The notes under the pieces are model-generated. The model was not told where the DNA came from. It saw only the letters and a program-made list of their open reading frames with translations, and did not search any database. Below, in pieces: positions 18,283-26,470 of a DNA stretch of 64,000 nt. Made by a program: the position numbers and the translations under genes. The stretch spans positions 116,373-180,372 of the forward strand of contig NZ_CAESCM010000013.1 in assembly GCF_903166585.1 (NCBI RefSeq), in the 5' to 3' direction. This DNA comes from Pedobacter ghigonis (GTDB lineage: Bacteria > Bacteroidota > Bacteroidia > Sphingobacteriales > Sphingobacteriaceae). Numbering within the stretch: the stretch's first letter is position 1; every line of letters begins with the position of its first letter.

Positions 18283-19440
18283 ATGTTTACAACTACAGGT
18301 CTGAAAAAGACCGTGCTTTTTATATCTTTTCTCTTCTGTTCTTATTTAGCTTCGGCACAGTTTAATCAATCGGCTTTCGAAAACCGGATCCGCCCCGACA
18401 GCAGTTTAACCAACGAAGTACATTTTAATTTCTACAATTTTAATTATGTGCGTAATTACGAGTACACCAACGATTTTCACGATGGTTATACCTTATATGG
18501 CACACAATTACAGCCGCAGATTGTATATTATGCGCATCCTAATCTCGCCATTACGGCCGGAGCTTTTATTCGCAAAGATTTTGGTAGAAATGGGGTGAGC
18601 GATGCCAAACCTTTATTCAGTTTAAAATACCACAAAAGAAACCTGACCTTAATTTTCGGAAGTTTAGAAGGTGGTATTCAGCATAAATACATAGAGCCAC
18701 TTTACGATTTCGAAAGAACCATTACTACACCAATTGAATATGGTACACAGCTTTTGGTAGAACGCAAAAGATTTAATTTAGATGCCTGGATTGCCTGGCA
18801 AAAGATGATTTATAAAGGCGATCCGGCCAAAGAAGAAATTATTGGTGGTTTATCTACCGAAACTACACTTGCCGAAAGTAATGGCTGGAAATTTAGTGTG
18901 CCTGCCCAGTTTTTGGCTTTTCATCAGGGCGGTCAGATTGATGTGCTTAAAGACATACCGATTAGCACATTATTTAATGGTGCTGCAGGTTTAAAACTGC
19001 ATAAAGCCATCAATACGAATATTAAGCAGGTATATACCGATAACTATGTTGCGGTGTATAAAGACCTTTCGCCCGATAAAAGAAGGGCTTATGAAGGTGG
19101 TTTTGGATTATGGCTTAATGCCGGTGTGGAAAGTAAATGGGGAAGTTTAGTGGCCTCATACTGGAAAGGGAATAATTTTATTTCGATTAAAGGTATGCCG
19201 CTTTATGAATCAGTTTCTGATAATTTATACAGCCCGGGTTTAAGGCAGAGTGCCCGAAACATTGTTTCACTGCGCTATGCTTACCAAAAAGAATTGATCC
19301 CGCATTTATATCTGGATGTTCGTTTCGAACCACATATTGATCTTGATCATACCGATAAACAACTTCAGTTTAACCACTCCTTTTTCTTAACCTATAAGCA
19401 GGACTTTAAATTGTTTAAGGTGAAGAAAGCAGAAAAGTAA
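18283..19440 (+). CDS. exported protein of unknown function, probable outer-membrane beta-barrel
   Basis: I do not recognise a named family. The protein has 385 residues with a cleavable signal peptide (hydrophobic 10-25, then SYLASAQ). The rest is rich in alternating aromatic/polar strands such as LQPQIVYYAHPNLAITAGAFIRKDF and IPHLYLDVRFEPHIDLDH, ending in FNHSFFLTYKQDFKLF, which fits a beta-barrel in the outer membrane. It follows the hemJ-like gene by 134 bases on the same strand but is separated by repeat text, so co-transcription is uncertain. Confidence 0.65.
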   Translation: MFTTTGLKKTVLFISFLFCSYLASAQFNQSAFENRIRPDSSLTNEVHFNFYNFNYVRNYEYTNDFHDGYTLYGTQLQPQIVYYAHPNLAITAGAFIRKDFGRNGVSDAKPLFSLKYHKRNLTLIFGSLEGGIQHKYIEPLYDFERTITTPIEYGTQLLVERKRFNLDAWIAWQKMIYKGDPAKEEIIGGLSTETTLAESNGWKFSVPAQFLAFHQGGQIDVLKDIPISTLFNGAAGLKLHKAINTNIKQVYTDNYVAVYKDLSPDKRRAYEGGFGLWLNAGVESKWGSLVASYWKGNNFISIKGMPLYESVSDNLYSPGLRQSARNIVSLRYAYQKELIPHLYLDVRFEPHIDLDHTDKQLQFNHSFFLTYKQDFKLFKVKKAEK

Positions 19441-19834
19441 AGCAGAAAGATTAAAGCGAAAAACTAAATTTTGTTTTTTTATTCATGGCCGCTGACTTTA
19501 GTCGCAGGCATTAGAATAATTTCTAAACCCCGCAGGTTTTTAAAGTTTGTGGGGTTTATTGTTTTTGAGCACCGCCCCATGTTTTTAAACCCGATAGAAG
19601 CGAAAACACGAAGGTGAGGAGCGAACCGAGGCTTTGGAGCGGGACTACAGCCTGCCAAGAAATACTGCCTGTTCATTTTCCAATAAAAAATCTATATCTT
19701 TCTCTGGAAACTGCTGCTTATTTATCTTGTTGATAATCAGTAGCTATAAAAATAAATTTAACTTTATTTAACTTTTTCTACTATCCCATGCAACCATTGT
19801 TTGTAATTGACCATCTTCTATATACAAACACACA
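19441..19834. other. intergenic region before the ECF sigma gene
   Basis: A gap of 394 bases. It contains an AAAGC-type repeat, a terminator-like hairpin at 19525-19556, and a GC-rich block at about 19582-19660 (GAGGAGCGAACCGAGGC and similar words) that looks like another dispersed intergenic repeat. The last 100 bases are AT-rich and should hold the sigma-factor promoter. No supported gene. Confidence 0.5.
19525..19556 (+). terminator. hairpin AAACCCCGCAGG / TTTGTGGGGTTT
   Basis: AAACCCCGCA at 19525 pairs with TGTGGGGTTT ending at 19556, followed by ATTGTTTTT. It probably terminates the upstream exported-protein transcript. The same sequence type (AAACCTCGCAGGTT) recurs at 33660-33691 and, as a half copy, near 60161, so it is also a dispersed repeat. 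Confidence 0.6.
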
Positions 19835-20404
19835 ATGAAATTGACGCGAAGCTATACGATAAACGATTTGATGGAAGGCTGCAAAGCCGGCGACCGGAAG
19901 ATGCAGGAGCTGCTGTATAGGCAAACTGCATCGAAAATGCTGGCCGTTTGTATGCGCTACGCCAAAGATAGAATGGAAGCTGAAGATGTACTACAAATGG
20001 GTTACATTAAAGTTTTTCAGAAGATTAAGGAATACCGGGGGGAGGGTTCTTTTGAAGGTTGGATTAGAAGGGTAATGGTAAACACAGCCATTGAAAGTTA
20101 TCGCAAAAACCTGCGCAGCTTAAATGTAGTTGAAATAGACGAAGCTTACGAGCAGCCTTCAACAGGATTTGATTTTAGTCGTTTAGGCATGCAAGACCTG
20201 ATGAAAGTGATACAAAAACTGGCAGATGGTTACCGGATGGTTTTTAACATGTATGTAATAGAGGGCTACTCGCATAAAGAAATAGGCGAAACACTTGGTA
20301 TCTCAGAAGGAGCAAGTAAATCGCAGTTATCGCGGGCCCGGGCAATATTAAAGGAAGAAATTATAAAAATGGAGGGATTTGGTTATGCAACCTACACAGG
20401 ATAA
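19835..20404 (+). CDS. ECF-type RNA polymerase sigma factor
   Basis: Sigma-70 family member of 189 residues lacking regions 1 and 3, that is, an ECF sigma. Region 2 spans about 20-90 (MRYAKDRMEAEDVLQMGYIKVFQKI, FEGWIRRVMVNTAIESYRK) and region 4 about 125-180 (YRMVFNMYVIEGYSHKEIGETLGISEGASKSQLSRARAIL, the helix-turn-helix). The following gene overlaps its 3' end and encodes a one-helix membrane protein, the normal position of an anti-sigma factor. Regulon unknown; the outer-membrane protein gene at 21207 is the likely first target. Confidence 0.95.
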   Translation: MKLTRSYTINDLMEGCKAGDRKMQELLYRQTASKMLAVCMRYAKDRMEAEDVLQMGYIKVFQKIKEYRGEGSFEGWIRRVMVNTAIESYRKNLRSLNVVEIDEAYEQPSTGFDFSRLGMQDLMKVIQKLADGYRMVFNMYVIEGYSHKEIGETLGISEGASKSQLSRARAILKEEIIKMEGFGYATYTG

Positions 20405-21134
20405 GGATTTTGATCAGCTGTTTAAAAATGCTTTTGACCATGCCGAGATCACACCATCGAGGGATTTATGGAGCAATATTGAAAGCGAAATTGAGCCGAA
20501 GAAAAAAAGGATTACACCCATTTACTGGTTATCGGCAGCTGCGGTATTACTGGTAGTTACAGCAGGTATTTTAGTTTATCAGCAACAGCATGTTAATCCT
20601 AAACAGTTAACCAGCTATGTTGCCCCTAAAGTAAAACCAGTTGTAGTAGAACAGCCTGTTCAGGATTCGGTTGTAACCAACGTTAAGCCAGTTGAAAAAA
20701 CAGAAGTGGTTTTACCGGTTAGCATTAAGCCAGCTACCAGTTTGGCTAAAACTACCGTTAAAAAAGTAGCTAAACCAGTTGAGAAACAAAAAATAGTTAC
20801 AGCTACCGAAGTTTTAAAACAAGAAACTACAATAGCTAAAACAGAAGAGCCTAAAAAGGATATTAAAACCAAAATTGAAGAAGCAGTTTTTCAACCCGAG
20901 AAAGAAATTGTAATTGCGGCTAACCCTACAACAATAAAAGCAGATGAGCCCATTAACGATAACGATGAGCAGAATATCAAAAATATCCGTAATGTGGGCG
21001 ATGTGGTAAACCTGATCGTAAACAAGGTAGATAAGCGGAAAGATAAGTTTATCCAGTTTAGAACTGATGACGACGATTCTTCGCTATCATCAATCAATAT
21101 CGGGCCTTTTAAAATAGGCAAACGGAAGAAATAA
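20385..21134 (+). CDS. single-pass membrane protein, probable anti-sigma factor
   Basis: Protein of 249 residues: a cytosolic N-terminus (about 1-45) with the segment FKNAFDHAEITPSRDLWSNIE common in Bacteroidota sigma-linked proteins, one transmembrane helix (about 49-68, YWLSAAAVLLVVTAGILVY), then a long periplasmic low-complexity tail rich in Lys, Val, Thr and Pro. ATG 20385 is chosen because GGAGGG lies 9 bases upstream, inside the sigma gene, giving a 20-base overlap and translational coupling; the frame also opens at TTG 20379. The anti-sigma role is inferred from context. Confidence 0.75.
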   Translation: MQPTQDKDFDQLFKNAFDHAEITPSRDLWSNIESEIEPKKKRITPIYWLSAAAVLLVVTAGILVYQQQHVNPKQLTSYVAPKVKPVVVEQPVQDSVVTNVKPVEKTEVVLPVSIKPATSLAKTTVKKVAKPVEKQKIVTATEVLKQETTIAKTEEPKKDIKTKIEEAVFQPEKEIVIAANPTTIKADEPINDNDEQNIKNIRNVGDVVNLIVNKVDKRKDKFIQFRTDDDDSSLSSINIGPFKIGKRKK

Positions 21135-21206
21135 TAGTTCTCAGTTGGCAGTTAACAGTATCTGACACTAAAATATTACAACATTAAACATAACAAACAC
21201 ATAGAT

Positions 21207-21992
21207 ATGAAACGTCTGATTTTTACAACACTTTTGGTAAGCGGGCTTGCCGGTGTTATGGCTCCAGGTGCTTTTGCACAACAAGATACCACCAAGAAGA
21301 AAATGGATTACAGCGAAGGTCACGGTATTATTTTAAAAAGTAAACCTGCCGATTCAGCTAAAAAAGGCCGTTTTGTTGGCGGAATTACTTTTACCAGGGT
21401 TGATTTGGGTTTCTCGAGGTTAATTGATAACGGAAGTTTTAATTTATCGCCAAATAACGACTTTTTAGACTACAAAGGAGGTAAAACCAGTACATTCTCT
21501 TTTGATATCTTACAACTTGGTTACCGTTTTAATTCGAACTTTAAAGTGTATGTGGCGGGTGGTTTCGATTGGACTTTGATTCGTTTAAGAAAAGATATTA
21601 CCATCGCTAAAAATTCAAATGAGTTTGTTTACACCGATCAGTCGCCGGTACATTTCTCTAAAAACCGTTTCTCGAGCAGTTATGTGCATATTCCGTTAAA
21701 TTTTGAATTCCGCACTGCTGAAAATAGAAATGGCAAACGGTTTTATCTGGTATTAGGTCCTGAAGTGAGCTTTTTATTAAACGGAAAGATTAAACAAATT
21801 AGTGAAGAGCGTGGTAAAGAGAAACAATACGATAGCTACCACTTTCAATCGGTTCGTTACGGAGGTACAATCAGGTTCGGGTACGGTGGTTTGGGCTTGT
21901 TTACCAAATACTATTTCAACGATATGTTTACCACTTCGCAGCAAGCTGGTTTAAAAAACATGAGCTTCGGCGTTACTTTTGGGTTAAACTAA
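21207..21992 (+). CDS. outer-membrane beta-barrel protein (PorT-like fold)
   Basis: Protein of 261 residues with a signal peptide (LIFTTLLVSGLAGVMAPGAFA). The mature part is a series of amphipathic strands (FSFDILQLGYRFNSNFKVYVAGGFDW, RYGGTIRFGYGGLGLFTKYYFN) ending in FGVTFGLN, a terminal-strand pattern of outer-membrane barrels. It fits the outer-membrane beta-barrel family PF13568-like. Being third after the sigma and putative anti-sigma genes, it may be the structure whose state that pair monitors. A terminator hairpin lies downstream at 22078-22108. Confidence 0.75.
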   Translation: MKRLIFTTLLVSGLAGVMAPGAFAQQDTTKKKMDYSEGHGIILKSKPADSAKKGRFVGGITFTRVDLGFSRLIDNGSFNLSPNNDFLDYKGGKTSTFSFDILQLGYRFNSNFKVYVAGGFDWTLIRLRKDITIAKNSNEFVYTDQSPVHFSKNRFSSSYVHIPLNFEFRTAENRNGKRFYLVLGPEVSFLLNGKIKQISEERGKEKQYDSYHFQSVRYGGTIRFGYGGLGLFTKYYFNDMFTTSQQAGLKNMSFGVTFGLN

Positions 21993-22020
21993 GCGCCCCA
22001 AATCTTAAGCGACTAATCAA

Positions 22021-22059
22021 TTCTCTCCTTCAGGAGAGATGTCCGAAGGACAGAGGGGT
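22021..22059. repeat. CTCTCCTTCAGGAGAG-type intergenic repeat
   Basis: CTCTCCTTCAGGAGAG is a perfect palindromic hairpin, followed by ATGTCCGAAGGACAGAGGGG with a second one (GTCCGAAGGAC). Such text is common between Bacteroidota genes. It spuriously lengthens the reading frame of the ABC ATPase. Confidence 0.5.
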
Positions 22060-22077
22060 CAACACACAAATAAACAG

Positions 22078-22108
22078 ATCCTGTTTCGGTTAGGCGAAAC
22101 AGGATTTT
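22078..22108 (+). terminator. terminator after the beta-barrel gene
   Basis: ATCCTGTTTCG (from 22079) and CGAAACAGGAT pair around a GTTAGG loop, followed by TTTTTTG. A strong intrinsic terminator; it lies upstream of the preferred ABC ATPase start, which supports that start. Confidence 0.85.
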
Positions 22109-22161
22109 TTGCTTTAAGCTTTAGCCTTTTTCGCTTTAAGCTTATTCACTATCTTTACCCC

Positions 22162-23154
22162 GTGAGCAATATCCTAATCAGTGTTAAAAATTTAACGAAG
22201 CAATATCAGGCAGAACAAGCCGGCGGGATTAAAAATGTAAGTTTTGAGATCAAAAGAGGCGATGTAGTAGCCATTATTGGTGAAAGTGGAAGCGGAAAAT
22301 CTACCCTGCTGAAATCAATTTACGGTTTGCTGAAAACCGATGAAGGAGAAATCTATTTCGAAGACAAGCGTGTTAAAGGACCAGACGAACAACTGATTCC
22401 CGGCCATAAGCAAATGAAAATGGTTACGCAGGATTTTTCGCTAAATATCTATGCCAAGGTGTACGATAACATTGCCTCACAACTATCCAATACCGACCTG
22501 AAAACCAAAGCCGAAAAAACTTTGGCCATTATGGAACATCTGCGGATTTTACCGCTCCAAAATAAAAAGATTATAGAATTAAGCGGTGGCGAACAGCAGC
22601 GTGTTGCTATTGCCAAAGCCATGGTTTCGGATACTCAGGTTTTGCTTTTAGACGAGCCCTTCAGTCAGGTTGATGCCCTGCTCAAAAACCAGCTGCGTGC
22701 CGATATTAAACGCATAGCGGCCGAAACTGGTGTAACCGTTATCCTGGTATCGCACGATCCGGCCGATGGTTTATTTTTGGCTGATCAGCTGCTGATTTTG
22801 CGTAACGGAGAACTTTTGCAGACCGGAAAACCTGCCGAAATTTATCAGCACCCGGCCCATATATATACGGCCCAAATTTTAGGTAATGCGGTGGTGTTGT
22901 CAGCTGCTGATGCCGAAAAAATAGGTTTAAAAACACAAAAAGATACGGTTGTATTTTATCCCGAATGGGCAGAAGTAAGTAGCAACTGGAGTAGCAGACG
23001 TTTTGAAGTTAAAGACGTGTATTACAAAGGCTTTTACGACGAATTGCTGGTTGAAAGAAACGGCGTTCACATTCGTGCCATACAATTGAACAGGGGAGAG
23101 CATAAAAAAAACGACCACGTTCAATTGAACATTAGTCGTTTTTTAGAGTTTTAA
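22162..23154 (+). CDS. ABC transporter ATP-binding protein
   Basis: ATPase subunit of an ABC importer, about 330 residues. Walker A is GESGSGKST, Q-loop VTQDFSLN, signature LSGGEQQRVAIAKA, Walker B VLLLDEPFSQVDA, H-loop VSHDP. A C-terminal extension of about 90 residues (VFYPEWAEVSS to HVQLNISRFLEF) resembles the TOBE-like domain of spermidine/molybdate/iron transporters. The frame opens at 22039, but that would place a terminator hairpin and a repeat inside the gene; GTG 22162, five bases after TATCTTTA, gives the usual start VSNILISVKNLTKQY. No permease lies nearby, so its partner is elsewhere. Confidence 0.88.
   Translation: MSNILISVKNLTKQYQAEQAGGIKNVSFEIKRGDVVAIIGESGSGKSTLLKSIYGLLKTDEGEIYFEDKRVKGPDEQLIPGHKQMKMVTQDFSLNIYAKVYDNIASQLSNTDLKTKAEKTLAIMEHLRILPLQNKKIIELSGGEQQRVAIAKAMVSDTQVLLLDEPFSQVDALLKNQLRADIKRIAAETGVTVILVSHDPADGLFLADQLLILRNGELLQTGKPAEIYQHPAHIYTAQILGNAVVLSAADAEKIGLKTQKDTVVFYPEWAEVSSNWSSRRFEVKDVYYKGFYDELLVERNGVHIRAIQLNRGEHKKNDHVQLNISRFLEF
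23107..23143 (+). terminator. terminator overlapping the end of the ABC ATPase gene
   Basis: AAAACGAC (23108-23115) pairs with GTCGTTTT (23135-23142); between them sits a second palindrome, GTTCAATTGAAC. The hairpin ends in a T run and lies wholly inside the last codons, so the coding sequence for the C-terminal residues also encodes the terminator. Confidence 0.75.
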
Positions 23155-23164
23155 TCAAATTTAT

Positions 23165-23578
23165 CTAATCAGAAGACGAAGCAACCAGTACAATACGGGC
23201 TCCAATGCTTGCTGTTGGCCTTACAGGTGCTAAATTTCTGTTGGCACTATTCTGTAAGTACACTCTTATTCTTCCCGGGAAAGAGCTGTAGCTATATGAG
23301 TCAGTTCCGTAAGTAAAAGGTAGCGCATCATAACCATCATCGTTGAAACGTGCAAATGATAAAATGATACCATCATCTTCATATTGTTCAATTCTGTTGT
23401 CGCTAATATCTACGTATAAGTAAGAACCATTTGCAGCATCACTGGTTGCAACCCAGGCGCTAGGCTGAATGGTTTTATAAATGGTGATGTTCGGTGTATT
23501 TTGAACAATAGTGTCTTTTTTGCAGGAAGCCAGACCTAGTGTGGCAATGCAAAGCATTAAGATAGTTAGTTTTTTCAT
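23165..23578 (-). CDS. small lipoprotein of unknown function
   Basis: Protein of 137 residues with a lipoprotein signal: KK, hydrophobic LTILMLCIATLGLA and lipobox LASC at about 16-19, so Cys19 should be lipidated. The mature domain contains TIQPSAWVATSDAANGSYLYVDISDNRIEQ and an all-beta look, but I do not recognise a family. It is convergent with the ABC ATPase gene and stands alone; no co-transcribed neighbour is evident. Confidence 0.75.
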   Translation of the reverse strand: MKKLTILMLCIATLGLASCKKDTIVQNTPNITIYKTIQPSAWVATSDAANGSYLYVDISDNRIEQYEDDGIILSFARFNDDGYDALPFTYGTDSYSYSSFPGRIRVYLQNSANRNLAPVRPTASIGARIVLVASSSD

Positions 23579-23714
23579 GTTGATTAGTTTTTATTTGTGT
23601 GTGTGATTTTCATATTACAAATCTTCTGCCAAAAAATGCAAGACGCTATTAATGGATTAATTATTGTACAGTGAGGTTGGTAAACAATTGTTAATTTTCC
23701 GTTTTTTAATTGAT

Positions 23715-24275
23715 ATGAAGCTCTTTATTCGCCTCTTGCCCTGGTTAATCCTCTTGATTGCAGGCTATTTATTTATCGCTAAAAAATTCAGTATCAATAC
23801 TACTGTAGAAAGTAAACATCAGCTCCTGGTCGAGAAAATTGAGGCCATAGGTAAATTGGAGCTGGTTAGGTATCAGATTAGTGACGTTTTAGAACACAAA
23901 AACAAGACAGATTTCTTGCCCGAAGCCAGTGTTTTGCTCATTGTTAAGGCCGAAGCAGTTGGTTGTATCGATTTAACTAAAATTACCCGCGAAGATATCC
24001 GTATTGATGCCGATACAGCTGTAGTAAATTTACCACAGCCCGAAATCTGTTATGTAAAAATTGATCATAAAAACTCACGGGTGTACGATACCAAAATGGC
24101 TTTCTTCAGAGAAGCTGACCTTGTAGATGAAGCTTATAAAGCCGCCGAAAGGCAGGTAGCTGCCGAGGTGAAGAAATCAAATATTTTAATCCAAACGAAA
24201 ACCAATGCGGCCAATGTATTAAAACCGATTATTGAAGGATTGGGTTATAAAAATGTAAGATTAACTTTTGAGTAG
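23715..24275 (+). CDS. DUF4230-like membrane-anchored protein
   Basis: Protein of 186 residues: an N-terminal transmembrane helix (about 4-22, FIRLLPWLILLIAGYLFIA) then a soluble domain resembling DUF4230 (KIEAIGKLELVRYQISDVLEHK, LLIVKAEAVGCIDLTKI, DTAVVNLPQPEIC), a family of unknown function common in Bacteroidota and Firmicutes. The frame opens at a TTG (23664), but the ATG at 23715 gives the standard membrane-anchor N-terminus and is preferred. The 3' flank carries a palindromic repeat. Confidence 0.7.
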   Translation: MKLFIRLLPWLILLIAGYLFIAKKFSINTTVESKHQLLVEKIEAIGKLELVRYQISDVLEHKNKTDFLPEASVLLIVKAEAVGCIDLTKITREDIRIDADTAVVNLPQPEICYVKIDHKNSRVYDTKMAFFREADLVDEAYKAAERQVAAEVKKSNILIQTKTNAANVLKPIIEGLGYKNVRLTFE

Positions 24276-24299
24276 GGTAAGAGGTAATTTTCAGATACC

Positions 24300-24375
24300 G
24301 TCACCCTGATCCGATAGCTATCGGATTTATTTCAGGGTCTCTTGTTAAGAGGTGCTGAAACAAGTTCAGCAAGGC
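24300..24375. repeat. palindromic intergenic repeat with nested CCGATAGCTATCGG
   Basis: The left end is GTCACCCTGA (24300-24309) and the right end TTCAGCAAGGC, related to the GTCATCCTGA family. Nested inside is the perfect 18-bp palindrome ATCCGATAGCTATCGGAT (24309-24326), found again at 26320-26337. Confidence 0.6.
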
Positions 24376-24400
24376 GATAAGTTTATGCTATGGACTTTTT

Positions 24401-24748
24401 CTACAGAAAATCCTCACGGTGTGGATTAAAGATATCAATCAACAATCCTGCTTCGAGGCAAACTACCCCGTGGAAAACATTACTAGGTGCAAAGAAAATA
24501 TCGCCTTCGTTCAGGATTTTTTTATCCTCGCCCATACTTACTTCAAAACTTCCTTTAGCAACATAACTCATTTGCAGGTGAGGGTGGTTGTGTACAGATC
24601 CGATGGCTCCTTGTTCAAAAGCTACCTTAACCAGCATCAAGTGCTCATCGTAAGCCATAATTTTGCGTTTTACGCCAGCGCCTAAATCTTCCCAATCGAT
24701 ATCACTGTCGGAAATTAATGCTTTGTTGGTTAAGTTTTTGAAGTTCAT
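24401..24748 (-). CDS. cupin-domain protein
   Basis: Small single-domain cupin, 115 residues. The beta-barrel motif 1 is seen as GSVHNHPHLQMSYVAKGSFEV (metal-type His residues H53, H55 region) and motif 2 as GDIFFAPSNVFHGVVC with a further His. Cupins of this size bind metal and often act as sugar-binding, dioxygenase-like or pectin-degradation (KdgF-like) proteins; the specific role is unknown. The frame opens upstream at 24844, but that extension is made of repeat DNA, so ATG 24748 is taken. Confidence 0.85.
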   Translation of the reverse strand: MNFKNLTNKALISDSDIDWEDLGAGVKRKIMAYDEHLMLVKVAFEQGAIGSVHNHPHLQMSYVAKGSFEVSMGEDKKILNEGDIFFAPSNVFHGVVCLEAGLLIDIFNPHREDFL

Positions 24749-24773
24749 TTTTTTTATTTTTTTATGAGGAAAG

Positions 24774-24861
24774 CCGTCATCTCGACTGGAGCAAAGCGGA
24801 ATGGAGAGATCTATCTCGAGATAGATTTCTCGACTTCGTTGCACTCCGCTCGAAATGACGG
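24774..24861. repeat. inverted-repeat element with GTCATCTCGA ends
   Basis: The left end is CCGTCATCTCGACTGGAGC and the right end GCACTCCGCTCGAAATGACG, imperfect inverted repeats. An inner palindrome, ATCTATCTCGAGATAGAT, sits at the centre. The element of about 88 bp lies just upstream of the cupin gene. Confidence 0.65.
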
Positions 24862-24867
24862 CTTGGC

Positions 24868-24905
24868 GTCCTCTGCGATAAACTTTGCGCCCTTTGCGGT
24901 TACAA
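24868..24905. repeat. dispersed intergenic repeat, CGCAAAG family (inverted)
   Basis: AAACTTTGCGCCCTTTGCGG then TTACAAAG; its complement reads CCGCAAAGGGCGCAAAG, the family word also present at 9342-9385. Abuts the end of ilvA. Confidence 0.55.
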
Positions 24906-24907
24906 AG

Positions 24908-26158
24908 CTAAACCAAATACTCAAACAGAGTCTGATCCTGGTTCAGTTCGATAATTTCAAATTTAAAATCTTTCATGCGTTGTAATAAACTCGCATAATC
25001 GTTTTTGTTCGAAAGCTCAATACCCACCAGCGCCGGACCATTTTCTTTGTTGGTTTTTTTAATAAATTCGAAGCGGGTAATATCATCCTGCGGACCCAAA
25101 ACCTCGTTTACAAATAATTTTAAAGCGCCCGGTCTTTGTGGAAAACGAACGATGAAGTAGTGTTTCAAACCTTCGAAAAGTAAAGATTTCTCTTTAATCT
25201 CCTGCATACGCTCTATATCGTTGTTTCCACCGCTCACAATACAAACTATCGTTTTGCCTTCAATCTGCTCTCTGAGCTGATCTAATGCCGCAACAGACAG
25301 TGCACCGGCAGGTTCAACTACAATGGCATCTTCGTTATAAAGTTTTAATATTGTGGTACATATTTTTCCTTCCGGAATCAAATGCATCTGATCGAGCAGT
25401 TCCTTACAATATTCGTAAGTGATATGACCAATCCTTTTTACAGCTGCCCCATCTACAAAACGATCTATCTCCTCCAATGTAAAAGGTCCGCCGTGTTCCA
25501 TAGCAGTAACCATCGATGGTGCACCAAGCGGCTCAACACCTACCAGTTTAACATCAGGTTTAACCGTTTTCAGGTAGGCGCTCACACCCGAAGCTAATCC
25601 ACCACCACCTACAGGCATTACTACCATGTCTAAATCTGGCAGATCTTCAAAAATTTCAACACCAACAGTTGCCTGTCCTTCAATTACTTTTTCATCATCA
25701 AAAGGCGGAATAAAAGTAGCGGCATGTGCTGCGCTGTAAGCCAAAGCCTCTTTTAAGCAATCGTCAAATGTATCGCCAACTAAAACCACTTCCACATTGT
25801 CGCCGCCAAACATATAAGTTTGTTTCACTTTCTGTTTCGGGGTAATTTCGGGCATAAAAATAACTCCTTTAATACCCAGTTTTTTGCACGAGTAGGCAAC
25901 GCCCTGCGCATGGTTTCCGGCACTTGCACAAACAACTCCGTTAATTAACGATTCCTGAGGAAGTGAACTGATTTTATTGTATGCACCACGTAATTTATAG
26001 GAGCGCACAATCTGCAAATCTTCCCTTTTTAAATAAATATTGGCATTGTAGTAAGAAGAAAGTCCGGCATTAAACTCAAGTGGGGTACGTTTTACCACGC
26101 CTTTGAGTCTTTCGTTCGCAGATTTAAAATCCAGTGTATGTGGTGTTGTAGTATTCAT
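24908..26158 (-). CDS. ilvA: threonine dehydratase (ammonia-lyase)
   Basis: PLP enzyme that deaminates threonine to 2-oxobutanoate, the first committed step to isoleucine. The PLP lysine is K55 in SYKLRGAYNK; the Gly-rich phosphate loop is VGGGGLASG (about 188). Residues about 330-416 form a single ACT-like regulatory domain (HYFIVRFPQRPGALKLFVNEVLG), where isoleucine feedback binding would be expected. Length, 416 residues, is the shorter biosynthetic type. Last biosynthetic gene of the minus-strand branched-chain cluster, 312 bases after leuA. Confidence 0.95.
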   Translation of the reverse strand: MNTTTPHTLDFKSANERLKGVVKRTPLEFNAGLSSYYNANIYLKREDLQIVRSYKLRGAYNKISSLPQESLINGVVCASAGNHAQGVAYSCKKLGIKGVIFMPEITPKQKVKQTYMFGGDNVEVVLVGDTFDDCLKEALAYSAAHAATFIPPFDDEKVIEGQATVGVEIFEDLPDLDMVVMPVGGGGLASGVSAYLKTVKPDVKLVGVEPLGAPSMVTAMEHGGPFTLEEIDRFVDGAAVKRIGHITYEYCKELLDQMHLIPEGKICTTILKLYNEDAIVVEPAGALSVAALDQLREQIEGKTIVCIVSGGNNDIERMQEIKEKSLLFEGLKHYFIVRFPQRPGALKLFVNEVLGPQDDITRFEFIKKTNKENGPALVGIELSNKNDYASLLQRMKDFKFEIIELNQDQTLFEYLV

Positions 26159-26470
26159 TTTTATAGTATCAGGTATTAGAGGATCAAGTATTAAGACTTG
26201 TTCTCTTATATTTTTCTGTAAAGCAGGAGCTGGTATTCCGTCGGATCCAGTAGTCCTGCATTACATTTTATTTCACTACCAATGTAAACTCGGTATAAGT
26301 AACGCTTCGCGGCAATTTTATCCGATAGCTATCGGATCAGGTTTAGCAAAGAAGGTTTGTGTTTCAAACGTAAATCCTCCCCCTGCCCCCTCCAAGGGGG
26401 ACTGCCCCTCAAATTGCATAAGCTATTCGCCTTGGCTATCAGTTCACTTTAATGCTTTAATCTTTCGGCT
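26159..26470. other. leuA-ilvA intergenic region
   Basis: A gap of 312 bases. It holds the palindrome ATCCGATAGCTATCGGAT (26320-26337) and a C/G-rich repeat at 26374-26410 (CCCCCTGCCCCCTCCAAGGG type). No promoter, terminator or leader ORF is convincing, so ilvA may be read from the upstream leu transcript or from an unrecognised promoter. Confidence 0.5.
26320..26337. repeat. 18-bp palindrome ATCCGATAGCTATCGGAT
   Basis: A perfect palindrome, identical to 24309-24326. Found only between genes. Confidence 0.7.

Noticed and set aside
22039..22161. N-terminal extension of the ABC ATPase
   Set aside because: It contains an intergenic repeat and a terminator hairpin; GTG at 22162 gives the family start.
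24749..24844. N-terminal extension of the cupin protein
   Set aside because: It is encoded by an inverted-repeat element, and the family starts at the internal Met.
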